NCBI GenBank assembly: GCA_910586705.1
Contig: CAJUJK010000004.1
Coordinates: 128,708-192,707 of the forward strand
Length of the DNA stretch: 64,000 nucleotides
Source: an uncultured Lachnospiraceae bacterium
GTDB lineage: Bacteria; Bacillota; Clostridia; Lachnospirales; Lachnospiraceae
Reading direction: 5' to 3'
Shown here: piece after piece, positions 25,828 through 35,433 of the stretch
How positions within the stretch are numbered: position 1 is the first letter of the stretch
How the letters are laid out: each line of letters starts with the position of its first letter
Made by a program: the position numbers and the translations under genes
Notes under the pieces: model-generated
The model's database searches: none
What the model was told of the DNA's origin: nothing
Seen by the model: the letters and a program-made list of their open reading frames with translations, nothing else

Positions 25828-26919
25828 ATGAAAAGAAAAATTTGTGTTGCCGCAGCGGTGTTTGCCTCATCGCTGTTTTTGACGGCGTGCGGCAGTAAAG
25901 AGTATCTGAAGGATATCAAGGCGGAGAAGTATGTGACGCTCGGCGCTTATACGGGCATCGAGGCGACGGTGAATGAGCCAAAAGTACCCGAAGGTGCGGT
26001 GGACAGCTACATTTACGATAATTATCTTGCGCCGAAAGCGGAAAAGGTGCCGGTGACGGGCAGGGCGGTGCAGGAAGGCGACGTGGCGAATATCGACTTT
26101 GTGGGATATCACGATGATGTGGCATTTGAAGGTGGCACAGGAGCGGACTTCGACCTGACGATCGGTTCCGGGCGGTTTATAGAGGGTTTTGAGGAAGGGC
26201 TGATCGGCGCGAATATCGGGGACACGCGGAGTCTGAATCTGACGTTTCCCGACCCCTACACGAACCCCGAGCTGGCGGGCGAGGATGTGGTGTTTGAGGT
26301 GACGGTGAACAGCATCAGCGAGAGCAAAGCGCCGGCACTCACGGACGCGCTTGTGAAACAGCTTGGCGAGGAAGGCTATAACGTAGGCGGCGCGCAGACA
26401 GCGCAGGAGCTGAACGATTACGTTTATAATCTCTATGACCAGTCGGTGCAGAGCACTTATGACAATGAGGTTGAGACCGCCATGGCTTCCACGATTATGG
26501 AAAACAGTACGTTTCAGGATCCGCCGGAGGAGATGGTACAGCGCTTTATCACAAGCATAGAGAATAATATGAGCGTCAGGGCGTCCTCCATCGGTATGTC
26601 ACTCGCGCAGTATATGCAGCTTTATCAGGGGCTTGATGAGGCAGGGTACCGGGCGCTTTTCGACGAAGAGGGACTGCGGATGGCAAAGCAGTATATCATG
26701 TATCAGGCGATCGCAGACAAGGAGGGACTGGTGCCGACAGAGGAGGAGGTCGCCGGTGAAATTTCCGCGCTGATGACGATTTACGGCTATACTTCCGAGG
26801 AGGAACTGAAAAAGAGCGTGGATATGGAATCGCTGAAGGAAGATCTGATGCGGAAAAAGGTGGTTGCCTTTTTGAAGGAGAATGGAAATATCCATGAAAC
26901 CGCGGCTGACGTAGATTGA
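25828..26919 (+). CDS. Trigger-factor-like FKBP lipoprotein
   Basis: 363-residue lipoprotein with signal peptide and lipobox LTACG (Cys about residue 21), a central FKBP-type prolyl isomerase domain (about 80-165: VQEGDVANIDFVGYHDD, GSGRFIEGFEEGLIGA, LTFPDPYTNPELAG) and a helical trigger-factor C-terminal chaperone domain (about 180-350). The ribosome-binding N-domain of cytosolic trigger factor is replaced by the signal peptide, so this is an extracytoplasmic foldase, functionally closer to PrsA. It sits just upstream of asnS without obvious link. Confidence 0.85.
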   Translation: MKRKICVAAAVFASSLFLTACGSKEYLKDIKAEKYVTLGAYTGIEATVNEPKVPEGAVDSYIYDNYLAPKAEKVPVTGRAVQEGDVANIDFVGYHDDVAFEGGTGADFDLTIGSGRFIEGFEEGLIGANIGDTRSLNLTFPDPYTNPELAGEDVVFEVTVNSISESKAPALTDALVKQLGEEGYNVGGAQTAQELNDYVYNLYDQSVQSTYDNEVETAMASTIMENSTFQDPPEEMVQRFITSIENNMSVRASSIGMSLAQYMQLYQGLDEAGYRALFDEEGLRMAKQYIMYQAIADKEGLVPTEEEVAGEISALMTIYGYTSEEELKKSVDMESLKEDLMRKKVVAFLKENGNIHETAADVD

Positions 26920-26945
26920 GATGAAAGACAGGAGGGGCATTGAAA

Positions 26946-28337
26946 ATGGATTTGACAGATATCAAAGAATTGTACCGAAACAGCGAAGCGTATTTTGATA
27001 AGGAAGTAACAGTGGGCGGCTGGGTGAGAAGCATCCGGGATTCCAAGACGTTCGGGTTTATCGTGGCAAACGACGGCACCTTTTTCGAGCCGCTGCAGAT
27101 TGTGTACGCGGACAAGCTGGAAAATTTTGACGCGATTTCCAAACTGAATGTGGGTTCCGCGATTGTGGCGCGGGGCAAGATCGTGGCGACGCCGCAGGCG
27201 AAACAGAAATTTGAAATGCAGGCGGAAGAAATCATGGTGGAGGGCATGTCCACGGCGGATTATCCGCTGCAGAAAAAGCGGCACAGTTTTGAGTATCTGC
27301 GCACCATTTCCCATCTGCGTCCCAGAACGAATACCTTTCAGGCGGTGTTCCGCGTGCGGTCGCTGATCGCCTACGCGATTCACACGTTCTTTCAGGAGAG
27401 GGGATTCGTCTATGTGCACACGCCGATCATCACGGGCAGCGACTGCGAGGGCGCGGGCGAGATGTTTCAGGTGACCACCATGGATTTAGACAATCTGCCG
27501 CAGACGCAGGACGGACAGGTTGACTACAGCACGGATTTCTTTGGCAAACCCACTAATCTGACGGTGAGCGGACAGCTGAATGTGGAGACCTACGCTTTTG
27601 CGTTTAAGAATGTATACACATTCGGACCTACTTTTAGGGCGGAAAATTCCAACACCACCAGACATGCGGCGGAGTTCTGGATGATCGAGCCGGAGATGGC
27701 TTTTGCGGATCTGACGGACGACATGATGGTGGCGGAGGCGATGCTCAAGCACGTGATCAGCTATGTGCTGGAGAACGCGCCGGAGGAGATGAATTTCTTT
27801 AACCAGTTTGTGGACAAGGGGCTGATCGAGCGGCTGAACCATGTGCTGCATTCCGACTTTGCCCATGTGACGTACACGGAGGCAATCGAGATTCTGAAGA
27901 AGCACAATGACAGCTTTGAATACAAGGTAGAGTGGGGCTGCGATCTGCAGACCGAGCACGAGCGGTTTCTGACGGAGCAGGAGTTTAAGCGCCCCGTGTT
28001 TGTGACGGACTATCCGAAGGAAATCAAGGCTTTTTATATGAAGTTAAACGAGGACGGGAAGACCGTGGCGGCTATGGACTGCCTCGTGCCGGGCATCGGT
28101 GAGATTATCGGCGGCAGCCAGAGAGAGGATGATCTGGAGCTTTTAGAGCGCAGAATGGACGAGCTTGGACTGAACAAAGAAGATTATGGGTTTTATCTGG
28201 ATCTTCGCAAGTACGGGTCTGCGAGACACGCGGGTTTCGGGCTTGGGTTTGAGCGCTGCGTCATGTATCTGACCGGCATGGGCAACATCCGCGATGTGAT
28301 TCCGTTCCCCAGAACCGTCAATAATTGTGAATTGTGA
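26946..28337 (+). CDS. asnS: Asparaginyl-tRNA synthetase
   Basis: Class IIb aminoacyl-tRNA synthetase (463 aa, cytoplasmic) charging tRNA-Asn. It has the N-terminal OB-fold (VTVGGWVRSIRDSKTFGFI, about residues 19-37), motif 1 around YVHTPIITGSDCEGAGEMF, motif 2 FRAENSNTTRHAAEFWMIE (about 230-248) and motif 3 GFGLGFERCVMYLTG near the end. The ATG at 26946 has AGGAGGG at normal spacing; a TTG six bases earlier is less likely. Confidence 0.96.
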   Translation: MDLTDIKELYRNSEAYFDKEVTVGGWVRSIRDSKTFGFIVANDGTFFEPLQIVYADKLENFDAISKLNVGSAIVARGKIVATPQAKQKFEMQAEEIMVEGMSTADYPLQKKRHSFEYLRTISHLRPRTNTFQAVFRVRSLIAYAIHTFFQERGFVYVHTPIITGSDCEGAGEMFQVTTMDLDNLPQTQDGQVDYSTDFFGKPTNLTVSGQLNVETYAFAFKNVYTFGPTFRAENSNTTRHAAEFWMIEPEMAFADLTDDMMVAEAMLKHVISYVLENAPEEMNFFNQFVDKGLIERLNHVLHSDFAHVTYTEAIEILKKHNDSFEYKVEWGCDLQTEHERFLTEQEFKRPVFVTDYPKEIKAFYMKLNEDGKTVAAMDCLVPGIGEIIGGSQREDDLELLERRMDELGLNKEDYGFYLDLRKYGSARHAGFGLGFERCVMYLTGMGNIRDVIPFPRTVNNCEL

Positions 28338-28410
28338 TTGTGAGATTACGCTTAAGTCTGAACCGCGCAGGCGGGTATGTGCGTGGAAATGACAGGATAG
28401 AGACAGGGCG

Positions 28411-29631
28411 ATGAAAAAATATAAGAGACGGCTGTACGTCATATTAACCTTCATACTGTGTCTTTCCGTGGTAGATCCGATTTCGGCTACCACTATTTCC
28501 GAACTCCGGGATAATGTGAAGAAAAACCAGTCCCAGCTGAAAAATGCCCAGCAGAAGGCTGACGAAGCGCAGGAAGCGCAGGAGGGCGTGGAGGAGGAGA
28601 TCGAGGAGATCGACGCGGAGCTGGTGAATCTGATCACGGATATCAATCTGTGCGAAGAGGCGATCAATGACAAAGAGGAGGAGATTTACAGGACGCAGCT
28701 TGACTACGACGCGGCGGTGGCGGAGAAGGACGAGCAGTACGCGTCCATGAAAATCCGTATCCAGTTCATGTATGAGAAAGGCGACTCTTCTTATCTGCAT
28801 ATGTTTTTCGGTGCGGGAAACATGGGCGATATGGTGAATAAGGCAAAGTACGTGGAAGAACTCTACGACTATGACAGAAAACTCCTTGTGGAGTATGAAG
28901 ATACGGTAAAGCGTGTGCAGGAACTCTGGGACACACTGGAGGAGGACAAGTCAGAGCTTGAGACTTCCAGAACCGAGCTGCAGGAAGGGCAGGCTTACAT
29001 GGAGGAGCTGCTCGCCCAGAAAAAGGAAGAGTATGAGAATTACAGTGTGATGCTGACCAAGGCGAAGCAGGAGGCGGCGACTTACACGGCGCGGATCAAG
29101 CAGGAGACAGCGCAGATCAGGAAGCTGGAGGAGGAAGAGCGCAAACGCCGGGAGGAAGAAGAGAGAAAGCGCAAGGAAGAGGAAGAACGGCGCAGGAAAG
29201 AGCAGGAAGCGATGCTTGCCGACGGGGATTCCGATTCAGGGGAGGCGCCGAAGAAACAGGAAACGCCCAAGCCCACGTCCTCCGGCGGCGGGAAAGGGCA
29301 GGATATCGCGAATTATGCCTGCAAGTTTATCGGGAATCCTTATGTGGCGGGCGGCACGAGCCTCACAAACGGGGCGGACTGTTCCGGCTTCGTGATGTCG
29401 GTTTACAAGAACTTCGGCATCAACCTTCCCCGAAGCTCCTATTCCCAGTCAACGGTCGGCAAGGGTGTGTCTTACTCGGATGCAAGACCGGGAGATGTGA
29501 TTTATTATGGCGGGCATGTGGGCATTTACATAGGAAACGGGCAGATTGTGCACGCAAGTACGGAGCGGACGGGCATTAAAATCACCTCGGCGACATATCG
29601 GAATATCATTACGGTGAGGCGGATTGTGTAG
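28411..29631 (+). CDS. Secreted NlpC/P60 endopeptidase with coiled coil
   Basis: 406-residue cell-wall hydrolase in the style of PcsB/CwlO. It has a signal peptide (residues 1-25), a long coiled coil (about 28-270) with an extreme Glu/Arg/Lys run (EEEERKRREEEERKRKEEEE), a Ser/Gly/Pro linker (about 275-295) and a C-terminal NlpC/P60 domain. Catalytic Cys lies in GADCSGFVMS, His in GHVGIYIGNG, and the polar third residue in VHAST. Such proteins cut D-Glu to diamino-acid links during division and are often controlled by FtsEX; no ftsEX is nearby. Confidence 0.9.
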   Translation: MKKYKRRLYVILTFILCLSVVDPISATTISELRDNVKKNQSQLKNAQQKADEAQEAQEGVEEEIEEIDAELVNLITDINLCEEAINDKEEEIYRTQLDYDAAVAEKDEQYASMKIRIQFMYEKGDSSYLHMFFGAGNMGDMVNKAKYVEELYDYDRKLLVEYEDTVKRVQELWDTLEEDKSELETSRTELQEGQAYMEELLAQKKEEYENYSVMLTKAKQEAATYTARIKQETAQIRKLEEEERKRREEEERKRKEEEERRRKEQEAMLADGDSDSGEAPKKQETPKPTSSGGGKGQDIANYACKFIGNPYVAGGTSLTNGADCSGFVMSVYKNFGINLPRSSYSQSTVGKGVSYSDARPGDVIYYGGHVGIYIGNGQIVHASTERTGIKITSATYRNIITVRRIV

Positions 29632-29692
29632 GTGGACTGTGCGGGCGGCTGCGTAGCAGATATCTGGTGAATGCCGAGGGGTGCCGGTTTCT

Positions 29693-30586
29693 ATGAAAAT
29701 ATACACGCTGAATCAATATTTACACGATACTTTTGGTCAGAAACTGTACAAGATAGCCTTGGACGGCGGGTTTACCTGCCCGAACCGGGATGGAACCATA
29801 GACACGCGCGGCTGTATTTTCTGCTCCGGGGCAGGTTCGGGAGAATTTGCCGGAGATTGTACGATGCGCATCACGCAGCAGATTGAAAAAGGGAAAGACC
29901 GGGTTGCCGGAAAGATAAAGGATGGCAGGTACATCGCGTATTTTCAGGCGTTTACAAATACCTATGCGCCTGTTGAGAAATTGCGCCCCATGTATATGGA
30001 GGCGATAAACCACAGGGATATCGCGGTGTTGTCCGTTGCAACCCGTCCCGACTGTCTCCCGGATGAGGTGCTGGATCTCTTGTGCGAGTGCAATCAGATC
30101 AAGCCGGTCTGGGTAGAACTCGGGCTGCAGACGATACACCCCGCGACGGCGGCATACATTCGCCGGGGGTATCCGCTGTCTGTGTATGGTGACGCGGTAA
30201 GCCGGCTGAAAGCGCGCGGTATGGAGGTGGTCGTGCATGTGATGCTAGGACTGCCGGGCGAGTCAAGGCAGGATATGCTAGACACCGTATCTTATGTGGC
30301 AGGAAGCGGCGCGGACGGCATCAAACTGCAGCTTTTGCATGTGATCAGGGGCACGGATCTGGAAAAGGATTATCTGGAAGGAAAGTTTGAAACGCTTACT
30401 TTTGAAAGCTATGTGGAGCTGGTCGCGGACTGTATCGCCCTGCTCCCGGAAAATATGGTCATCCATCGTATGACTGGCGACGGAGACAAACGCACCCTTG
30501 TGGCGCCGCTGTGGAGCGCCGACAAAAAGCGTGTGCTCAACGCGATTCACAGGGCGGTTTCGCAAAAAGACAGGATAAAGGATTGA
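29693..30586 (+). CDS. TIGR01212-family radical SAM protein
   Basis: Radical SAM enzyme (297 aa) of the YhcC/TIGR01212 group, possibly acting on tRNA; the reaction is not established. The iron-sulfur cysteines are in FTCPNRDGTIDTRGCIFC (about residues 23-40). The SAM-radical barrel continues through FQAFTNTYAP, VWVELGLQTIH and HVMLGLPGES. Start chosen at ATG 29693; a GTG at 29681 is in frame but overlaps the GAGGGG ribosome site. Confidence 0.87.
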   Translation: MKIYTLNQYLHDTFGQKLYKIALDGGFTCPNRDGTIDTRGCIFCSGAGSGEFAGDCTMRITQQIEKGKDRVAGKIKDGRYIAYFQAFTNTYAPVEKLRPMYMEAINHRDIAVLSVATRPDCLPDEVLDLLCECNQIKPVWVELGLQTIHPATAAYIRRGYPLSVYGDAVSRLKARGMEVVVHVMLGLPGESRQDMLDTVSYVAGSGADGIKLQLLHVIRGTDLEKDYLEGKFETLTFESYVELVADCIALLPENMVIHRMTGDGDKRTLVAPLWSADKKRVLNAIHRAVSQKDRIKD

Positions 30587-30589
30587 CTT

Positions 30590-30855
30590 TTTTGCAGCGT
30601 CTAAGATAGAATAGACAAAGACAGAAGCGGGCACGAAGCCTGCACGGGGACAGAAGTTCCGGCAAGACCAGATACATTTTTGACGAAAAAATCGTGTCAG
30701 CGGCATATATATGTCGTTTGTAGGGAATAAGAACAGCAAATGGTGCAAGGTATACACAGGAAGGTATACGGTTCCTCAAAGGGGAATCCTATGTCTTCCT
30801 TTCTTTGTGCGCATAAGCAGAGTCAGAAGAGGGCATAGACAGAAGGAGAACAGTT
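30590..30855 (+). promoter_or_regulatory. Structured leader ahead of larE
   Basis: This 266-base gap holds no gene. It contains two adjacent hairpins (GCGGGC/GCCTGC near 30627-30643 and GGGGAC/GTTCC near 30644-30661) with repeated GACAG motifs, then further purine-rich sequence and the larE ribosome site AGAAGGAG. It may be an untranslated metal-responsive leader, but I cannot match it to a riboswitch by eye. Confidence 0.3.
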
Positions 30856-31602
30856 ATGAATCTTTCCGCATTTTTCAAAGAAAATCCGAAAGCCGCGGTC
30901 GCTTTCTCCGGCGGCGTGGATTCGGCGTATCTGCTTTACGCGGCGAAAGCGGCGCGGGCAGATGTGCGCGCCTACTATGTGAAGAGCGTCTTTCAGCCGC
31001 AGTTTGAGATGGAGGACGCGAGACGTCTCTGCGGGGAACTGGACATGGAACTGAAAACGCTCACGGCGGATGTGCTTGCTGACCGCGTCATCCGGGAAAA
31101 CCCCGCCGACCGCTGCTACCATTGTAAAAAAATAATATTTACAACGATTGCGGAAGCGGCGGCGGCGGACGGCTATACGCTGCTGCTGGACGGCACGAAT
31201 GCTTCCGACGAGGAGGACGACCGCCCGGGGATGCGTGCGCTTAAGGAACTGTCCGTGCGTTCCCCTCTGCGGGAATGTGGGCTTACCAAGGAAAAGATAC
31301 GAGGGCTTTCCAGAGAGGCGGGGCTGTTTACATGGGAGAAGCCGGCGTACGCTTGTCTGGCGACACGGATACCTGCGGGGGAGGAAATTACGGCGGAAAA
31401 GCTGAAAAGCACGGAGGCGGCGGAGGATTTTCTCTTTTCGCTTGGCTTTACCGACTTCAGGGTAAGGCGGTTCGGTGAGGCGGCGAGACTGCAGTTTCCG
31501 GCGTCGCAGCTTGGGCGCGCTCTGGAGAAACGGGAAGAGATTGTAAAGGAATTGAAACAATATTACAAGGCGGTTTTGCTGGATATGGAGGCGAGAACAT
31601 GA
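30856..31602 (+). CDS. larE: ATP-dependent sacrificial sulfur transferase LarE
   Basis: LarE gives the two sulfur atoms of the nickel-pincer nucleotide (NPN) cofactor by activating its substrate with ATP and sacrificing a Cys. The 248-residue PP-loop protein has the signature AVAFSGGVDSAYLLYAAKAA (about residues 14-33), the conserved NPADRCYHCKK around the sulfur-donor Cys region (about 81-91) and LDGTNASDEEDDRPG. It starts the lar operon and overlaps larB by four bases. Confidence 0.94.
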   Translation: MNLSAFFKENPKAAVAFSGGVDSAYLLYAAKAARADVRAYYVKSVFQPQFEMEDARRLCGELDMELKTLTADVLADRVIRENPADRCYHCKKIIFTTIAEAAAADGYTLLLDGTNASDEEDDRPGMRALKELSVRSPLRECGLTKEKIRGLSREAGLFTWEKPAYACLATRIPAGEEITAEKLKSTEAAEDFLFSLGFTDFRVRRFGEAARLQFPASQLGRALEKREEIVKELKQYYKAVLLDMEART

Positions 31603-32357
31603 GCGATTACCGAAAAATACTGGAGCAGGTGAGGGACGGCGAAGTCTCCGTGGAGGAGGCGCTGCTTGCCATCAAAAAAAAGCCTTTTGAGGATATCGGC
31701 TACGCCAAGGTGGATCACCACAGGGGCATCAGACAGGGCGCGCCGGAGGTGATTTTCGGCGCGGGAAAAGAGGCATCGCAGATTGCGGGCATCATTGACA
31801 GTATGAAAAAGAACGGGCAGGAAACCATTCTGATTACCAGACTTTCCCCGAAGAAGGCAAAGAAGGTGGGAAAGCGCTGTGAGCTGACTTACCACGAGCA
31901 GGCGCGGATCGGCGTTGTCGGCAAAATGCCGGAGCCGTCCGGGTTTGGAAAAATCGTGGTCGCCACAGGCGGGACTTCGGATATTCCCGTGGCGGAGGAG
32001 GCGGCGCTCACCGCACAGGTGCACGGCAACGAGGTGGTGCGGCTCTACGATGTGGGTGTGGCGGGACTGCACAGGCTTTTGTCCCATCTGGATGAGATCA
32101 TGGACGCCTCTGTGATCATTGCCATCGCGGGTATGGAGGGCGCGCTTGCCAGTGTGATCGGCGGGCTGGCGGACTGTCCTGTGATCGCGGTGCCCACGAG
32201 CGTAGGGTACGGCGCGTCCATGCACGGTGTTTCGGCGCTTCTGTCCATGTTAAATTCCTGCGCCAGCGGCGTTTCGGTGGTGAACATTGACAATGGATTT
32301 GGGGCGGGGTATCTGGCGAGCATGATCAATCATACGAAAGTGCGCCGAGGATGTTGA
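31599..32357 (+). CDS. larB: NPN cofactor biosynthesis protein LarB
   Basis: LarB carboxylates and hydrolyses nicotinic acid adenine dinucleotide, the first step of NPN cofactor synthesis. The 252-residue protein has the N-terminal VSVEEALLAIKKKPFEDIGYA-type block (split here), HRGIRQGAPEVIFGAGK (about residues 43-59) and a PurE-like C-terminal domain with VVATGGTSDIPVAEEA, AGMEGALASVIGGL and PTSVGYGAS. It overlaps larE and precedes larC by 127 bases that contain no gene. Confidence 0.95.
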   Translation: MSDYRKILEQVRDGEVSVEEALLAIKKKPFEDIGYAKVDHHRGIRQGAPEVIFGAGKEASQIAGIIDSMKKNGQETILITRLSPKKAKKVGKRCELTYHEQARIGVVGKMPEPSGFGKIVVATGGTSDIPVAEEAALTAQVHGNEVVRLYDVGVAGLHRLLSHLDEIMDASVIIAIAGMEGALASVIGGLADCPVIAVPTSVGYGASMHGVSALLSMLNSCASGVSVVNIDNGFGAGYLASMINHTKVRRGC

Positions 32358-32484
32358 AACTGCACAGATATCATAACCAACGCAGACGCGCCTGCGCTTT
32401 GCTTCAAATGCGGCGGCATGAGGCGCGAAAGGATCTTGTTATAAAATTGCTCGAAATGAAATAAAGAAATGTGAGGATGAAATT

Positions 32485-33654
32485 ATGAAGACATTATATT
32501 TAGATTGCGGTATGGGTGCGGCGGGGGATATGCTGACGGCGGCACTATTGGAGCTTCTGCCGGATCGGGATAAGGTGATCGGGGAGCTGAATGCGCTGGG
32601 GATTCCCGGCGTGGAGATGGTGTGTGAGAAGGCGCAGAAATGCGGTATCGGCGGCACCCATATGTCCGTGCGTGTGCATGGAGAGGAGGAGTCCGAAGAG
32701 ATGCACGACCACGCGCACACGCACCACCACAGCGGTTTGCATGAGATCGAGCATATCGTGGGGGCATTGCCTTTGTCGGGGCGGATACAGAAGGATATTC
32801 TGGCGGTGTTTGGAATGATCGCGGAGGCGGAGAGCCATGTGCACGGCGTACCTGTCACGGAGATTCACTTTCACGAGGTGGGCACCATGGACGCGGTGGC
32901 GGACATCACGGCGGTCTGTGTGCTGATGGACAGACTGGCGCCGGATCAGGTCATTGTTTCCCCGGTACATGTAGGCAGCGGGCAGGTGAAGTGCGCCCAC
33001 GGGATTCTGCCAGTGCCTGCGCCGGCAACGGCTTATATTTTAAAGGATGTGCCGATTTACGGCGGGGAGATCCGGGGAGAACTCTGCACACCGACGGGGG
33101 CGGCGCTTTTAAAATATTTTGCCAGCCGTTTCGGGGCGATGCCTGTTATGCGCACGCTGGCGATCGGTTACGGCATGGGGAAAAAGGATTTCCCGGCGGC
33201 AAACTGCGTGCGCGCGCTGCTGGGGGAGACGGAGGGCACGGGAGACACGGTTGCAGAACTTGTCTGCAATGTGGACGACATGACGGCGGAAGCCATCGGG
33301 TTTGCCTCGGAGACGCTTCTGGAGGCGGGTGCGCTGGAAGTCTACACTGTGGCGGCGGGCATGAAGAAGTCCCGTCCGGGCACGGTGCTGCATGTGATGT
33401 GTACGGAGTCCATGAAAGGCAAAATGGTGGAGCTGGTTTTTAAGCACACGACCACGATCGGCATCCGGGAAAACATTTCCCGAAGATATACGCTTGCGCG
33501 CTCGATCCGAAAAGTGCAGACGCCTTACGGGGAAGTGCGGAAAAAAATCTCGGAGGGCTACGGCGCGACGAGGGAAAAGTATGAATACGAGGATCTGGCA
33601 CGGATTGCGAGAGAGCGGGGCATGTCCATCCGGGAGGTGGAGGAATCTCTGTGA
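32485..33654 (+). CDS. larC: Nickel insertase LarC
   Basis: LarC inserts nickel into the pincer cofactor. The single ORF of 389 residues covers both parts that are joined by a programmed frameshift in Lactobacillus plantarum (LarC1/LarC2); here no frameshift is needed. Features: LDCGMGAAGDMLTAALLEL (residues 6-24), a His-rich loop MHDHAHTHHHSG (about 73-84) likely handling nickel, EIHFHEVGTMDAVADI (about 125-140), ELCTPTGAALL and the CTP-dependent C-terminal part with VDDMTAEAIGF and AAGMKKSRPG. It is followed by a nickel/peptide-type importer. Confidence 0.94.
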   Translation: MKTLYLDCGMGAAGDMLTAALLELLPDRDKVIGELNALGIPGVEMVCEKAQKCGIGGTHMSVRVHGEEESEEMHDHAHTHHHSGLHEIEHIVGALPLSGRIQKDILAVFGMIAEAESHVHGVPVTEIHFHEVGTMDAVADITAVCVLMDRLAPDQVIVSPVHVGSGQVKCAHGILPVPAPATAYILKDVPIYGGEIRGELCTPTGAALLKYFASRFGAMPVMRTLAIGYGMGKKDFPAANCVRALLGETEGTGDTVAELVCNVDDMTAEAIGFASETLLEAGALEVYTVAAGMKKSRPGTVLHVMCTESMKGKMVELVFKHTTTIGIRENISRRYTLARSIRKVQTPYGEVRKKISEGYGATREKYEYEDLARIARERGMSIREVEESL

Positions 33655-33757
33655 AGCACGGAAGAAGGAAGGGTGCGGGGAACTCTTTCCTCTTTGGTGA
33701 ACGAGTCAGGGCATGGCTTGCGGGGCGAAAGATTGACAAAGCTGGCAGAGGTAAGAT

Positions 33758-35422
33758 ATGAGAAAATTAAAAAATGGAGTGAAAAGGCGGAAACGGGGCA
33801 TAAGAAGAACGGTGGGACTGTTTGTAATTACCTTGTCGCTTGGCACAGGGCTGTTGATAGCCTGCGGAGCTGATCGCGCGGGCGGCGTAGGGATGGAAAG
33901 CGGGCAGGAAGCGGGAGAGCAGGCGGGCGGTCTGGCGGCAGACGAAGGACAGACAGGCGATGAACAGGCGGAACCGACCACTTTGATTTATGGCAGCGGC
34001 GACTACACCCGCATCAATCCGGCGCTGGACGAACACGGCGAGATCAATCTGCTGCTCTTTGACGGGCTGACTGCGCACAACGGGAAAAATGAGGTTGTGC
34101 CCGGACTGGCGAAAAGCTGGGAGTTTGACGAGACGGCGTGCACGTATACCTTTTATCTGGAAGAGGGCGTTACGTGGCATGACGGAGAACCTTTTACGGC
34201 AGAGGATGTGAAGTTCACGATCGAGACGATCATGGACCCGGAAAACGCCTCCGAGAACGCGCCCAATTATGAGGATGTGGAGGAAATCACGGTGACGGAT
34301 GACCATACGGTTTCGTTCCGGCTGTCCGCGCCGAACGTGGCTTTTCTCGATTATATGACTATGGCGGTACTTCCCGAACACCTGCTTGCGGGGGAGGATA
34401 TGCAGACTTCGGATTTCTTCCGCGCGCCGGTGGGAACAGGACCGTACAAGATGGAAAACTGGGATATGGGGCAGGCGATTGTGCTGACAAAAAACGAGTC
34501 CTATTTCAAGGGGACGCCCCACATCGACAGGGTGATTTTTAAGATTGTGACGGACGACAACGCGAAAACGCTGCAGATGGAAGCGGGGGAACTGGATCTG
34601 GCGCTCCTTCCGCCGAAAGCGGCGCAGACCTTTGAGAACCGGGAGGGCTATGCCTGCTATCATATGCAGACCTCCGATTACAGGGGGATTCTCTTTAATT
34701 TTAACAATCCGTACTGGCAGGAAAACAGGGATATCATTCCTGCTGTCTGCTATGCGATAGACAGACAGGCAATTGTAGACGCGGTGCTGCTGGGACAGGG
34801 AATGCCCGCTTACGGTCCGCTTCAGCGAAATATTTATAACAATGAGAATATGGAGCACTATGACTATAACCCGGAAAAAGCAGTAGAAATTCTCGAGTCC
34901 GCGGGATGCGTCAAAGGGGAAGACGGGATTTACACAAGAGACGGAGAACCGCTCTCCTTTGTGATCAGCGTGGGGGCAGGAGATCAGGCGCGGGCGGACA
35001 TGGCGCAGGCGGCGGCACAGCAGATTCGGGAGGTCGGGATCGACTGCAGAGTGGAAATTCCGACAAAAGTTGACTGGAATGGTCAAATGTCGTATCTGAT
35101 CGGCTGGGGCAGCCCTTTTGACGCGGACGACCATACTTATAAAGTTTTTGGGACAGGAAAAGGCGCAAATTACAGCGGTTATTCCAATGCGGCGGTGGAC
35201 CGGTATCTGACGCTGGCGCGCAGTTCTGACGATCCGCAGGTGCGCGCGGAAAATTACGCCCGGTTTCAGGAGGAGCTTGCAAATGACCCGGCGTATGCGT
35301 TTATCTGCTATATTGACGCCGACTATGTGGCGGACGCCTCGATTCAGGGCATTTCGCCCGAGACGGTGATGGGGCATCACGGCGTGGGGATTTTCTGGAA
35401 TATTTCCGAATGGACAAAGTGA
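33758..35422 (+). CDS. ABC importer substrate-binding lipoprotein, nickel/peptide type
   Basis: Family 5 extracellular solute-binding protein (554 aa, NikA/OppA type) with an Arg/Lys-rich signal peptide and lipobox LLIACG (Cys about residue 28). Core blocks are GSGDYTRINPALDEHGEINL, AKSWEFDETACTYTFYL, FTAEDVKFTIETIMDPENAS, GTGPYKMENW and the late NPEKAVEILESAG-like segment (DYNPEKAVEILESAG). Because larE-larB-larC is directly upstream, nickel or a nickel chelate is the likeliest ligand, but peptide binding cannot be excluded from sequence alone. Confidence 0.85.
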   Translation: MRKLKNGVKRRKRGIRRTVGLFVITLSLGTGLLIACGADRAGGVGMESGQEAGEQAGGLAADEGQTGDEQAEPTTLIYGSGDYTRINPALDEHGEINLLLFDGLTAHNGKNEVVPGLAKSWEFDETACTYTFYLEEGVTWHDGEPFTAEDVKFTIETIMDPENASENAPNYEDVEEITVTDDHTVSFRLSAPNVAFLDYMTMAVLPEHLLAGEDMQTSDFFRAPVGTGPYKMENWDMGQAIVLTKNESYFKGTPHIDRVIFKIVTDDNAKTLQMEAGELDLALLPPKAAQTFENREGYACYHMQTSDYRGILFNFNNPYWQENRDIIPAVCYAIDRQAIVDAVLLGQGMPAYGPLQRNIYNNENMEHYDYNPEKAVEILESAGCVKGEDGIYTRDGEPLSFVISVGAGDQARADMAQAAAQQIREVGIDCRVEIPTKVDWNGQMSYLIGWGSPFDADDHTYKVFGTGKGANYSGYSNAAVDRYLTLARSSDDPQVRAENYARFQEELANDPAYAFICYIDADYVADASIQGISPETVMGHHGVGIFWNISEWTK

Positions 35423-35433
35423 GAAACGCAAAA

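Noticed and set aside
30620..30665. Firm call of a NiCo riboswitch before larE
   Set aside because: Hairpins are present, but the conserved four-way junction could not be matched by eye.
33767..35431. Leftward frame of 554 codons opposite the binding-protein gene
   Set aside because: It exactly mirrors the substrate-binding protein gene, has no ribosome site and reads as His/Arg-rich nonsense.
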